Below, piece by piece: positions 1 through 7,200 of a DNA stretch of 25,426 nt; the stretch's first letter is position 1, and every line of letters begins with the position of its first letter. The stretch is from contig MVQQ01000252.1 in the NCBI GenBank assembly GCA_002067555.1, forward strand, positions 1-25,426, given 5' to 3'. This stretch comes from Syntrophorhabdus sp. PtaB.Bin184 (GTDB lineage Bacteria > Desulfobacterota > Syntrophorhabdia > Syntrophorhabdales > Syntrophorhabdaceae). A program made the position numbers and the translations under genes. The notes beneath the pieces are model-generated. The model saw nothing but the letters and a program-made list of their open reading frames with translations, was not told the DNA's origin and made no database searches.

Positions 1-1
1 C

Positions 2-673
2 TGCGAGGTGATCGGTATCCTGGCGGAGAAAGGCCAGAGCACGATGGGGCAGGACCAGGACGATGTCGTGGTGATCCCCATCCGGACCCTCCAGCGGCGC
101 ATCACCGGAAATCAGGAGATAAGCCTCATCCAGGTCTCCGTGCAGGACGGGGCATCGACGGACAAGGCGCGGCAGGACATTTCGAAACTCATGCGCGAAA
201 GGCGCCATCTCGCGCCGAGCGATGACGATAACTTCAACGTCATGGACATGAAGGAGATCGCGACGATGCTTACCAGCACCACGCAGCTTCTCACGGCACT
301 GCTGAGCGCCGTTGCGGCGGTGAGCCTTCTCGTGGGCGGCATAGGGATCATGAACATCATGCTCGTATCCGTCACGGAGAGGACCCGGGAGATCGGTGTC
401 CGCCTTGCCATCGGCGCCCTCGAGCGCGAAGTGCTCACACAGTTCCTGGTGGAGGCCGTGGTGCTCTCCTCCCTGGGAGGTATCATAGGGATAATTCTGG
501 CGCTTGTCGCGTCGGTGTGGTTGGGCAGTGTCCTGCGCGTGCCCTTTGTCTTCAACGCCCCCATCATATTCGTTTCTTTCCTCTTCTCCGCGGCGGTTGG
601 TATGATCTTCGGCTACTTCCCCGCCCTCAAGGCGGCCCGCCTTGACCCCATCGAGGCCCTGAGGCACGAGTAA
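2..673 (+). CDS. MacB/FtsX-family ABC transporter permease, C-terminal part
   Basis: The frame is already open at the left edge, so only the last 223 residues are present and the start lies outside the window. The visible part begins in a periplasmic (MacB-like core) segment and then has three hydrophobic spans, near residues 95-122, 150-174 and 187-208 of the fragment. After the first span comes the FtsX-family signature, with GGIGIMNIML followed by TERTREIGVRLAIGA, and the chain ends in the usual AARLDPIEALRHE tail. Members of this family are inner-membrane permeases that work with a MacA adaptor and an ATPase to export macrolides, lipoproteins or small peptides. It looks intact to its stop and is followed by a short heptamer repeat. 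Nothing links it to the flagellar genes downstream. The family is confident, the substrate unknown. Confidence 0.88.
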   Translation, partial: CEVIGILAEKGQSTMGQDQDDVVVIPIRTLQRRITGNQEISLIQVSVQDGASTDKARQDISKLMRERRHLAPSDDDNFNVMDMKEIATMLTSTTQLLTALLSAVAAVSLLVGGIGIMNIMLVSVTERTREIGVRLAIGALEREVLTQFLVEAVVLSSLGGIIGIILALVASVWLGSVLRVPFVFNAPIIFVSFLFSAAVGMIFGYFPALKAARLDPIEALRHE

Positions 674-679
674 GAAGAC

Positions 680-714
680 GGTCCCAGGTCCCAGGTTCCA
701 GGCTCTCAGGTTCC
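680..714. repeat. Degenerate 7-bp tandem repeat after the permease gene
   Basis: Five head-to-tail copies of a GGTYCCA-like unit start seven bases after the permease stop codon: two exact GGTCCCA copies, then GGTTCCA, a drifted 8-base copy and a partial GGTTCC. This looks like a short low-complexity slippage tract. It has no inverted symmetry, so it is not a terminator. Confidence 0.6.
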
Positions 715-739
715 GGAAGTAAGAGCCATCTTTCCTCTT

Positions 740-766
740 ATGCTTTATATAATGGTTGCCGATGAT
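740..766 (+). promoter_or_regulatory. Candidate sigma-28 promoter upstream of the FkbM methyltransferase
   Basis: TATGCTTT-N11-GCCGATGA matches the sigma-28 (FliA) consensus TAAAGTTT-N11-GCCGATAA at 5 of 8 and 7 of 8 positions with the exact spacing. The -35 half is poor. An overlapping TATAAT at 749-754 could instead be a housekeeping -10 box, although no good -35 is visible for it. Transcription would begin near 773, about 50 bases before the gene. Confidence 0.35.
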
Positions 767-825
767 GTAGAATACGGAAGAAGGACGGTTCCCGGCCTGG
801 ACAACAGCGAAAGGATGTGGCCATC

Positions 826-1857
826 ATGTTGGGCAATAGAAATCCGAATCCATTGTTTTCCATATTCGTGAGTAATAATAACCTGATAGGGGAAAAACCC
901 ATCTGTCTGATCGATGTCGGCGCGCGGGGAGGCCCTCAGGCGCTCTGGCAACCCTTGTTGAAAAGTCTCAGGTTCATAGGTTTTGACTTCGATGAGGAAG
1001 AGTGCAGAAGGCTTAACGAAGAGTTCAATCGAGGTTCGGTTGATGTCGTCTTCTATCCCTTTGCTGTTTGTGAGTCGAAAGAGAGAAGAAGGTTCTATGT
1101 CGCGAAATTTCCCCCCAGCTCCGGGTTCATCCCGGGAAAGAGGGATTATGTCACCCGGTTTCTGGCCACCGTTCGCAACAATCTGGAGGTCGTGAGGGAA
1201 GTGGAGGTCGAAACGACAAGCATAGACGCTTTCGTGAAGGATCAGGATATCGGGCGGATCGATTTCATGAAGGTGGATGTGGAAGGGGCTGAACTTCGTG
1301 TCCTGAGAGGTGCCGAAGAGTCTCTTCGTCATGTGCTCGGGGTGGAAACTGAACTGAATATCGGTCCCACGAGAGATCCGGACAATCTGGCGGGCATCGA
1401 CGCATTATTGCGCCACCATGGATTACACATGTTCGACATCGATATTGCCAGATATCCCCGAAAATCCTTGCCCCGGGGTTATCTGTCTTACGAGCAGAAC
1501 GGATTCAGGATCGATCTTCCCCAGAGGTATGGTCAGATAGCCACCGGGGATGCCGTTTATCTGCGCGACCCGATCTTTGAGCGCGATAACGGTCTGAGCT
1601 ACTTTGAATGGAACGAAACGAACGTGTTGAAAATGGCAATGATCTACGAACTCTACATGCTGCAAGACTGCGCTATCGAACTGCTTCAGGAATACCAGTC
1701 GGGTTTCTCATCCAGCCTGCCCTTTGACCATCTTTACGATCTGCTGACACCTCTGGTGAATGGATTCGGAAGAATGAGCTACAGGGATTACGTTCGTCTC
1801 AGCAACAAACTTCCCTGGTTCGAGATGGAAGGTTACAAGGGCCAATGGAAGAAGTAG
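826..1857 (+). CDS. FkbM-family SAM-dependent methyltransferase
   Basis: A 343-residue protein with the FkbM methyltransferase pattern: an N-terminal SAM-binding strand and loop (ICLIDVGARGG, about residues 24-34) and the family's signature IDFMKVDVEGAELRVLRGAEE near residues 142-162. FkbM enzymes O-methylate sugars, polyketides or lipids and are common in O-antigen and flagellin glycan loci. The ATG at 826 is chosen because AAGGA at 811-815 lies ten bases upstream; the in-frame GTG at 817 is almost on top of that site. The last ~120 residues do not match the core and may recognise the acceptor. It lies alone on the plus strand just upstream of flagellin, so a role in methylating the flagellin glycan is a reasonable inference but not shown. 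Confidence 0.85.
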   Translation: MLGNRNPNPLFSIFVSNNNLIGEKPICLIDVGARGGPQALWQPLLKSLRFIGFDFDEEECRRLNEEFNRGSVDVVFYPFAVCESKERRRFYVAKFPPSSGFIPGKRDYVTRFLATVRNNLEVVREVEVETTSIDAFVKDQDIGRIDFMKVDVEGAELRVLRGAEESLRHVLGVETELNIGPTRDPDNLAGIDALLRHHGLHMFDIDIARYPRKSLPRGYLSYEQNGFRIDLPQRYGQIATGDAVYLRDPIFERDNGLSYFEWNETNVLKMAMIYELYMLQDCAIELLQEYQSGFSSSLPFDHLYDLLTPLVNGFGRMSYRDYVRLSNKLPWFEMEGYKGQWKK

Positions 1858-1937
1858 ATCTCTTCCAGCAAGACCGGTCTCCAGAGATCACCCACCTTTT
1901 CCCTTAACATTGAAGGGTTACGGCTCGCCTTGCTCTC

Positions 1938-1970
1938 TTTTTGCGGGCATGACGCCATGGTCCGCAAAAA
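1938..1970. repeat. Inverted repeat just upstream of the flagellin promoter
   Basis: TTTTTGCGG at 1938-1946 and CCGCAAAAA at 1962-1970 are perfect 9-base inverted arms, and CATG at 1948-1951 and 1956-1959 can extend the pairing inside. The arm order (T-run first, A-run last) is opposite to an intrinsic terminator. The right arm ends five bases before the flagellin -35 element, so an operator or upstream activator site is possible. Confidence 0.55.
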
Positions 1971-1974
1971 CCTC

Positions 1975-2001
1975 TTAAGTTATTCCTTTCTGGTTCGATA
2001 A
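1975..2001 (+). promoter_or_regulatory. Sigma-28 (FliA) promoter of the flagellin gene
   Basis: TTAAGTTA (1975-1982), an 11-base spacer and TTCGATAA (1994-2001) match the sigma-28 consensus TAAAGTTT-N11-GCCGATAA at 6 of 8 positions in each half with ideal spacing. Transcription should start near 2008, giving a leader of about 118 bases. Similar elements precede the two other flagellar transcription units in this window. Confidence 0.85.
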
Positions 2002-2027
2002 CTCTCTCATGAAGATAAACATAGTGC

Positions 2028-2042
2028 TCACCGGGGAGGTGA
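2028..2042 (+). promoter_or_regulatory. Leader hairpin with GGA-containing loop (possible CsrA site)
   Basis: TCACC-GGGGA-GGTGA forms a 5-bp hairpin whose loop presents a GGA triplet. CsrA typically binds GGA in a hairpin loop. A second GGA lies in the flagellin Shine-Dalgarno sequence (AAGGAG, 2113-2118). This is the two-site arrangement known for CsrA control of Bacillus flagellin. The hairpin is seen; the binding is inferred. Confidence 0.35.
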
Positions 2043-2078
2043 AAAACAAGTCGGTAATGGGCACAGGTCTCAAAGAGC

Positions 2079-2096
2079 CCCGGCGAGATCGCCGGG
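2079..2096 (+). promoter_or_regulatory. GC-rich hairpin in the flagellin mRNA leader
   Basis: CCCGGCG-AGAT-CGCCGGG is a perfect 7-bp GC stem with a 4-base loop; the next base pair is also complementary if the loop is closed. It lies 17 bases upstream of the flagellin ribosome-binding site. It has no T-run and is not a terminator. In Caulobacter, FlbT acts on structure in the flagellin leader, and a flbT gene lies downstream here, so this hairpin is a plausible target. Confidence 0.5.
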
Positions 2097-2125
2097 AGAA
2101 AAAATCCTAGAAAAGGAGAAACATT

Positions 2126-3259
2126 ATGTCAGACATTTCTTTAACATCAGGTATGAGGGCTAACCTTCTGTCCCTCCAGTCAAGCGTCAAGTTGCTCGAC
2201 AGAACGCAGGAGAGACTGTCGACAGGTAAAAAGGTTAACTCCGCCCTCGATAATCCCGTCAACTACTTTACGGCTCTCGACCACACCACCCGCGCCAACG
2301 ACCTCCTGGCATACAAGGACGGCATCTCCGAGGCGATCCAGACGATCAAGGCGGCCGATACGGCCATCACCGCTATCACAACGCTGATCAACTCCGCGAA
2401 AGCTACCGCGGAAGCCGCGAAGAGCACGGTTAGCTCGGCCTCAACGAGCCAGACATTGACCTTCTCGGCAGGCATCACGGCGGGTGCCACTGTGGTAATC
2501 GGCGGAGACACCTACACGGCCGTAACGACGACAGACGTCGCGGCAGGCGAGTTCTACGTAGGCGGCACCGCGGCAGCGGCAGCCACGTCACTGGCAGCTG
2601 CCATTGCGATGTCAGGCACTACGACATTCAACGTTTCCGACAACGGCCAGGGCGTCCTGACCATCAGCCGCAAGGACGGCACCGCGATGGAAGCCGGCGA
2701 CATCACAGATACAAGTTCCAGCGTGACCGAATCGGATATCGCGGCCAACAGCGACGAACTGGTCGCGAAGCGGGCGCAGTACACCACGCTGCTTTCGCAG
2801 ATCAACGACTTGAAGGATGACGCGTACTACAAAGGGAAGAACCTCCTGGGAGGAACCACGGCGGCCTTCGATTTGACGGTCAAGTTCGGCAACAGCCACA
2901 CGCTGACAGTCGAGGGTTTTGATGGTTCGGCGACGGGCCTCGGAATCACGACCGCCTCCTCCACATGGATCGATGAAACAACGATCGATGTGTCGATAAC
3001 CCAGCTGGAGAGCGCCCTTTCGAAACTCCGGATCGAGTCTTCAAAACTGTCCAGTAACCTGGCCGTCGTCAACGCCAGGGACGAGTGGATATCGAGCGTT
3101 GCCAACGTCCTCCAGACCGGTGCCGACAAACTGACACTGGCCGACACGAACGAGGAAGGCGCCAACATGCTCATGCTCCAGACGAGGCAGTCACTCAGCA
3201 CCTCCGCTCTGAGCCTCTCAGCACAGGCGGCACAGTCGGTTCTCCAGCTCTTCCAGTAA
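2126..3259 (+). CDS. fliC: Flagellin (filament protein)
   Basis: A 377-residue flagellin exported by the flagellar type III system and polymerised into the filament. Residues 1-100 form the conserved N-terminal D0/D1 coiled coil (RTQERLSTGKKVNSALDNP). Residues 285-377 form the matching C-terminal part (NLAVVNARDEWISSVANVLQTG), ending in LSLSAQAAQSVLQLF rather than the enterobacterial SQANQSPQ-type tail. That tail style resembles alphaproteobacterial flagellins, which fits the flbT and flaF genes downstream. The middle (about 100-260) is variable and rich in Ser/Thr, suitable for O-glycosylation. It includes a stretch (LTFSAGITAGATVVIGGDTY...AAAAATSLAAAIA) resembling inserts seen in phage structural proteins. 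AAGGAG lies seven bases before the ATG. It is driven by a sigma-28 promoter. Confidence 0.96.
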   Translation: MSDISLTSGMRANLLSLQSSVKLLDRTQERLSTGKKVNSALDNPVNYFTALDHTTRANDLLAYKDGISEAIQTIKAADTAITAITTLINSAKATAEAAKSTVSSASTSQTLTFSAGITAGATVVIGGDTYTAVTTTDVAAGEFYVGGTAAAAATSLAAAIAMSGTTTFNVSDNGQGVLTISRKDGTAMEAGDITDTSSSVTESDIAANSDELVAKRAQYTTLLSQINDLKDDAYYKGKNLLGGTTAAFDLTVKFGNSHTLTVEGFDGSATGLGITTASSTWIDETTIDVSITQLESALSKLRIESSKLSSNLAVVNARDEWISSVANVLQTGADKLTLADTNEEGANMLMLQTRQSLSTSALSLSAQAAQSVLQLFQ

Positions 3260-3277
3260 TAGCGGTTAGCACAAAAC

Positions 3278-3306
3278 CGGGAGAGGGCCCGCAAGGCCCT
3301 CTCCCG
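3278..3306 (+). terminator. Strong hairpin after flagellin, attenuator or mRNA stabiliser
   Basis: CGGGAGAGGGCC (3278-3289) and GGCCCTCTCCCG (3295-3306) form a perfect 12-bp stem with a CGCAA loop. No T-run follows, and only twelve bases later there is a strong Shine-Dalgarno sequence for the next gene. It more likely attenuates read-through or protects the 3' end of the flagellin message than fully terminates, keeping expression of the downstream regulators lower than flagellin. Confidence 0.6.
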
Positions 3307-3334
3307 TTCACCACCTTCGGGGAGGTGATAGAAT

Positions 3335-3526
3335 ATGTCAGTTGAGAAGATAGGGAATGTGGAGCAGGGTATGGGTGTCCATCAGAAAGTTGCGGCTCAC
3401 AAGGTGCAGAAACCGGTTGTCACCCAGCAGGACGCCGTCGTTCACGACAAAGGTAAGGACCTGACGAAGGTCAGCTATCCGCCGTTCCTGCCGATAGGCG
3501 ATACCCAGAGCATCTACAGGAAGTGA
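3335..3526 (+). CDS. 63-residue protein of unknown function in the flagellin operon
   Basis: A small open frame between flagellin and flbT with an unusually good ribosome-binding site (GGGGAGGTGAT at 3319-3328, six bases before the ATG). It ends seven bases before flbT. The product is hydrophilic and has no signal peptide or membrane span. It is rich in Val, Lys, Gln and His in its first half, and ends in a Tyr-Pro-Pro-Phe-Leu-Pro segment near residues 48-53. I do not recognise the family. The strong translation signal and its place between flagellin and two flagellin regulators suggest a role in filament production, for example a chaperone or regulator partner. That is inference only. Confidence 0.75.
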   Translation: MSVEKIGNVEQGMGVHQKVAAHKVQKPVVTQQDAVVHDKGKDLTKVSYPPFLPIGDTQSIYRK

Positions 3527-3533
3527 AGGACCC

Positions 3534-3938
3534 ATGGCACTCAAGATAAAACTGAAACCCCACGAGAGGCTTATCATCGGGGGAGCCGTTGTAGCGAACG
3601 GGGACGCCAAGTGCGATCTCATAATAGAGAACGAAGTCCCCGTCTTGCGGGATAAGGACATACTGAGAGAGAAAGAGGCTACGACACCCTGCAAACGGAT
3701 ATATTTCGTTATCCAGCTCATGTATGTCGACGGCAGGGACCTCGTTGAAAAGCACAACATCTACTGGTCCCTCGTCAAGGACCTGGTTGAGGCTGCTCCG
3801 AGCACAGCGGACACCCTTGCCGAGATAAGCGGTCTCATCATAGAGGGGAGATACTACCCGGCATTGAAGCTGGCCCGGAAACTGATAGAATATGAAGAGG
3901 GGGTAACGGAGCATGTCCTCGGGGCTCAATGCCTATAA
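3534..3938 (+). CDS. flbT: FlbT, flagellin post-transcriptional regulator
   Basis: A 134-residue protein close to the usual FlbT length (about 140). It carries the family pattern LKPHERLIIGGAVVANG near residues 7-23, then LIIENEVPVLRDKDIL (about 29-44) and KRIYFVIQLMYVDG (about 54-67). In Caulobacter, FlbT binds the 5' leader of flagellin mRNA and promotes its decay when the hook is unfinished; in some other species it activates flagellin translation. The start is supported by AAGGA three bases upstream, a short spacing. It overlaps flaF by 26 bases, which suggests coupled translation. FlbT is mostly an alphaproteobacterial protein, so its presence here beside a deltaproteobacterial-looking gene set is notable. 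Confidence 0.93.
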   Translation: MALKIKLKPHERLIIGGAVVANGDAKCDLIIENEVPVLRDKDILREKEATTPCKRIYFVIQLMYVDGRDLVEKHNIYWSLVKDLVEAAPSTADTLAEISGLIIEGRYYPALKLARKLIEYEEGVTEHVLGAQCL

Positions 3939-4287
3939 GAAGAACGTAAAGACCACGATCTCGGGACGCGACCTCGAGGCATCGGTGCTGACAAAGGGAG
4001 CCATGCTCCTGAAAGCGTGCAAGGAGAACTGGGACGGGCAGGACCGTTTCAGAAGGCTCGACGAGGCCCTGGTGTTCAATCAGAGGATATGGACCATCTT
4101 TCAGGACGAGCTCATAAGAGAGGACAACCCTCTTCCCGCTCAATTGAGGGGAGACATTCTGAGATTAAGCCTTTTCATCGACAAGCGGATCGTCGACATA
4201 ATGAAGGATCCGTCTCCGGAAAAACTCGACGCCATCATCAACATCAATCTTAACATCGCCGCAGGCCTCAGGGGCTCGGCTGAATAG
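3913..4287 (+). CDS. flaF: FlaF, flagellin regulator or chaperone
   Basis: A 124-residue protein of normal FlaF length. The family signals are an early LNAYKKNVKTTISGRDLEASVL and a C-terminal half with VFNQRIWTIFQDELI (about 54-68), LRLSLFIDKRI (about 83-93) and a final ININLNIAAGL. FlaF acts opposite to FlbT in Caulobacter: it is needed for flagellin translation or secretion and binds flagellin directly. The ATG lies inside the end of flbT and follows a purine-rich GAGGGGGTAACGGAG, so the pair is probably translated together. It is the last gene of this plus-strand operon and stops 12 bases before the oppositely oriented glycosyltransferase gene. Confidence 0.93.
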   Translation: MSSGLNAYKKNVKTTISGRDLEASVLTKGAMLLKACKENWDGQDRFRRLDEALVFNQRIWTIFQDELIREDNPLPAQLRGDILRLSLFIDKRIVDIMKDPSPEKLDAIININLNIAAGLRGSAE

Positions 4288-4291
4288 CCCC
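4271..4291. terminator. Weak hairpin between convergent flaF and glycosyltransferase genes
   Basis: GGGGCT (4271-4276) and AGCCCC (4286-4291) form a 6-bp stem with a 9-base loop spanning the flaF stop codon. The hairpin reads the same way from both strands, so it could end transcription from both sides. Neither side has a T-run, so this is tentative. Confidence 0.3.
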
Positions 4292-4299
4292 ATCCGGTC

Positions 4300-7200
4300 T
4301 CACGCGCCGACGGCCAGCGCGTCATAGGATTCCTGAAGGAGTCTCGCGCCGTCGGTGTGAACGTGCCCGCTCTCCTGCATACATTCGAGCAGCGCGATGG
4401 CGGATGCAGACTTCCCCGCCGCAAGGAACTTCTTCGACAGGTTGTAGAGCGCTTCGGAGCAATCATAACCCGTATCCTTTATTTCTTTCAAGTATCCCAT
4501 GCCCTTGTCTCTCATTCCCGTTACGCAAAAGGCCGCCGCGAGGGTCATCTTTCCCGTGGGGTAGGGAGGTATCCGCTGAAGGAGATTCTCAAGGACCCTG
4601 ATGGAGTCACCAGGGTCGGGACGGAACAGGGAGGTGACGGCATAGCACTGGACTGTCTCCTTTGATTCCCTGTTAAGCTCAAAGGCCTTTTTTGCATGGC
4701 GAAAGGCCTCCTCAAAGTGCTCTTTTTCAAAGTAACACCCCGACATGTTGAAATAGGGGAGGTAGCTGCCCGGATTGATCGTGATGTATCTCCTCCACAG
4801 TTCGATGGATTCATCGTATCTTCCAATTGCACGAGCCTGCACCGCCAATTCCCTTAGAGCCGCCTCCGTCTCTCCGTCAGTCTCGAGCTTCTTCTTTCCG
4901 ATTGCGTAGTACATCTCCGCCTTGGTCTGGCTCCGCTCGGGATCGGTCTGGCCATAATGGTGAACGACAACGTCACAGGCCTTGATCCCAACGCCGGCGC
5001 GTTTCAGGGAAGGTTCGAGCAATTCATGGATGGGATTCTCGAACCTGAACCTTTCGTCGTTAATGAGGAGCCTGACCTTCGGACTCGGGAACCAGCCCTT
5101 TCCTGCCTCTTCCCCGGGATAGTCGCCGGCGTTGGCCGTCCATCCCTCGTATACGGAGTCGATCGAGTAATTCCTCGTGACGAGCGAGTAGGCGACGGGT
5201 TTCGGATGGTCCTGGCTGAGGATGGCGCGCAGCTTGCCGTAGTCGCGCGGAGATATGACCTCGTCCGCGTCATGGATGAGGACCCATTGCCCCCTTGCCT
5301 TCGACATGGAGAAGTTGCGCGCCTCCGAGAAATCGTTGGTCCACGTGAAGTCGTAGACCTGCGCGCCGAAGGCCCTGCATATGTCCCTCGTTCTGTCCGT
5401 CGAGCCCGTATCGGCGATGATGATCTCGTCGGCGACCGGTTTGAGGCTCGCGAGGCACCGTGCGATCTGCTCTTCCTCGTTCTTCACGATCATGCACGCC
5501 GAGAGGGACCCTTTCCTGCGGTCCTCACGGAGCATTTCGGGTCCGACCTTCTCCCTTATCTGCAGGGCGGCGGTGAGGATACCGTCGTCGATCCCGAAGG
5601 TTATCATCGACCGCTCCGTCTCCCTCATCGCCTCGGGATATTTCTCCTGCTGGAGCAGCACCCCGATGTAGAGAAAGGAAAGCTTTTTGTTTGTCGGAAA
5701 GAGTCTCGATGCCTCAAGCAGAACGGTTTCAGCCCTCGGAAACTCCCTGAGGGCGGTCACGGCTGAGTTGTATGTTGCCGAGAAGTCAGAGGTGTGAGGC
5801 GAGAGGATGAAACCCTTTTCGATGAGATCGAGGGCCTCTCCGGTCTGTCCGGCGTGCCATTTCATCACCCCGAGATTGACGTAGGGGTCGGCGAAACCGG
5901 GGTCGGTATCGATGGCCGTCCGGAAGAACGCCTCGGCTTTTTCCCTGTCTCCGAGCTCAGATGCAAGCATGCCCTTGAGGTTGAGCCCTCTCATGGAATC
6001 GAAGCATAGGGAGAGGGTTTGATCGGCACAGTTGCCAGCCTCCGGCGCATGGCCCGTATGGTATTGACAGTATCCAAGCATCTCGAGGGCCCGGGCGGAG
6101 CCCTTTTCCGCATCGGGCAGAGACTGAAGCGCCTCCATCGCCTGGCCGTACAGTTTTGCGTCCATCAGTATCTCGGCGAGGCAGTAGTACAGCTCGGGTT
6201 CTTCAGGCGTATATTTGATACCCTCCATTACAGCGTGTATCGCCTCATCGAGAAGTCCCTTGCCGTAAGAGTCGCGGGCGTTCTTGGTGACCACGAAAGG
6301 CAGAAGACGGCTTCCCACCTCGGAGCGCGGGTCGAACCTGTCCCAGAGCTGGTTGAACAGCTTTTCGTGGTCCTTCCCGTGAGGGTTCCCTTCGCTGAGG
6401 TAGATGCAGGTGTCGGACGCTATGATGGTTCCCTGTCCCGCCGCGAGGGCCCGCAGCCGAAGGTCGTTGACGATCGAATAGGGGGTTTCCAGTTCTTCGT
6501 TGAAGAGGCCGACGACATCGAACACCGATCTCTTGATGAGGACACAGGTGTGATCGATCTCGAATCCAGTGGTGCGGCGATTGTGATTTCGTTGTCGGAA
6601 TGTCCCGGCGAACACGTGGAAATCCTCGAGAGACAGGCCCTCGGTACGGGGGATCTGCTGGATACCGGGGGAGGAATTGGACATGGGTACGGTTATCCCG
6701 TATTCGGGATGCTCTTTCATGCACTCCAGCATGCCCGAAAGAGTCTCCCTGAGCATCGTGCCGCCCGCATCGAGGAGCAGTATGTATTGGCCGCAGGTCT
6801 TCAGAACGGCATTGTTGCAGAGGGCAGCGTAACCGGTCCGCTCGGTGTCGACAATCCTCAGGCGGCTGTTGCGGGATGCCGCCTCGATGAGCCACGAGGG
6901 TGCTGCTGTTGCGTGGTTTTTGCTTACTACGACCTCAAGAGGCTCCGAAACACTCTCCCCGATCGACTCCAAACATTTCCTCAGAGTGTCATTGAGATCC
7001 AACGCGGGGATGATTATCGATGTCAGCCCCGGAACCGTCGGGGCCTCGATCCTCCCATTTCTTATCATGGCCGCAAAGCGCAGCACAGATTCCCGGAAAT
7101 CTTCCTGGCTGGAGCACGGTGTCTCCATCTGTCTCAGGGAAGGGGAATGACGCGGGTTCGCCTGCAGGGCAAGTCTCAGATATACTGCTTCAGCCTCGAA

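Noticed and set aside
1938..1970. Intrinsic terminator of the FkbM gene
   Set aside because: The T-run comes before the stem and the A-run after it, the reverse of a terminator on either strand.
2008..2125. Cyclic-di-GMP riboswitch in the flagellin leader
   Set aside because: The conserved GEMM core sequence is not present; only simple hairpins are visible.
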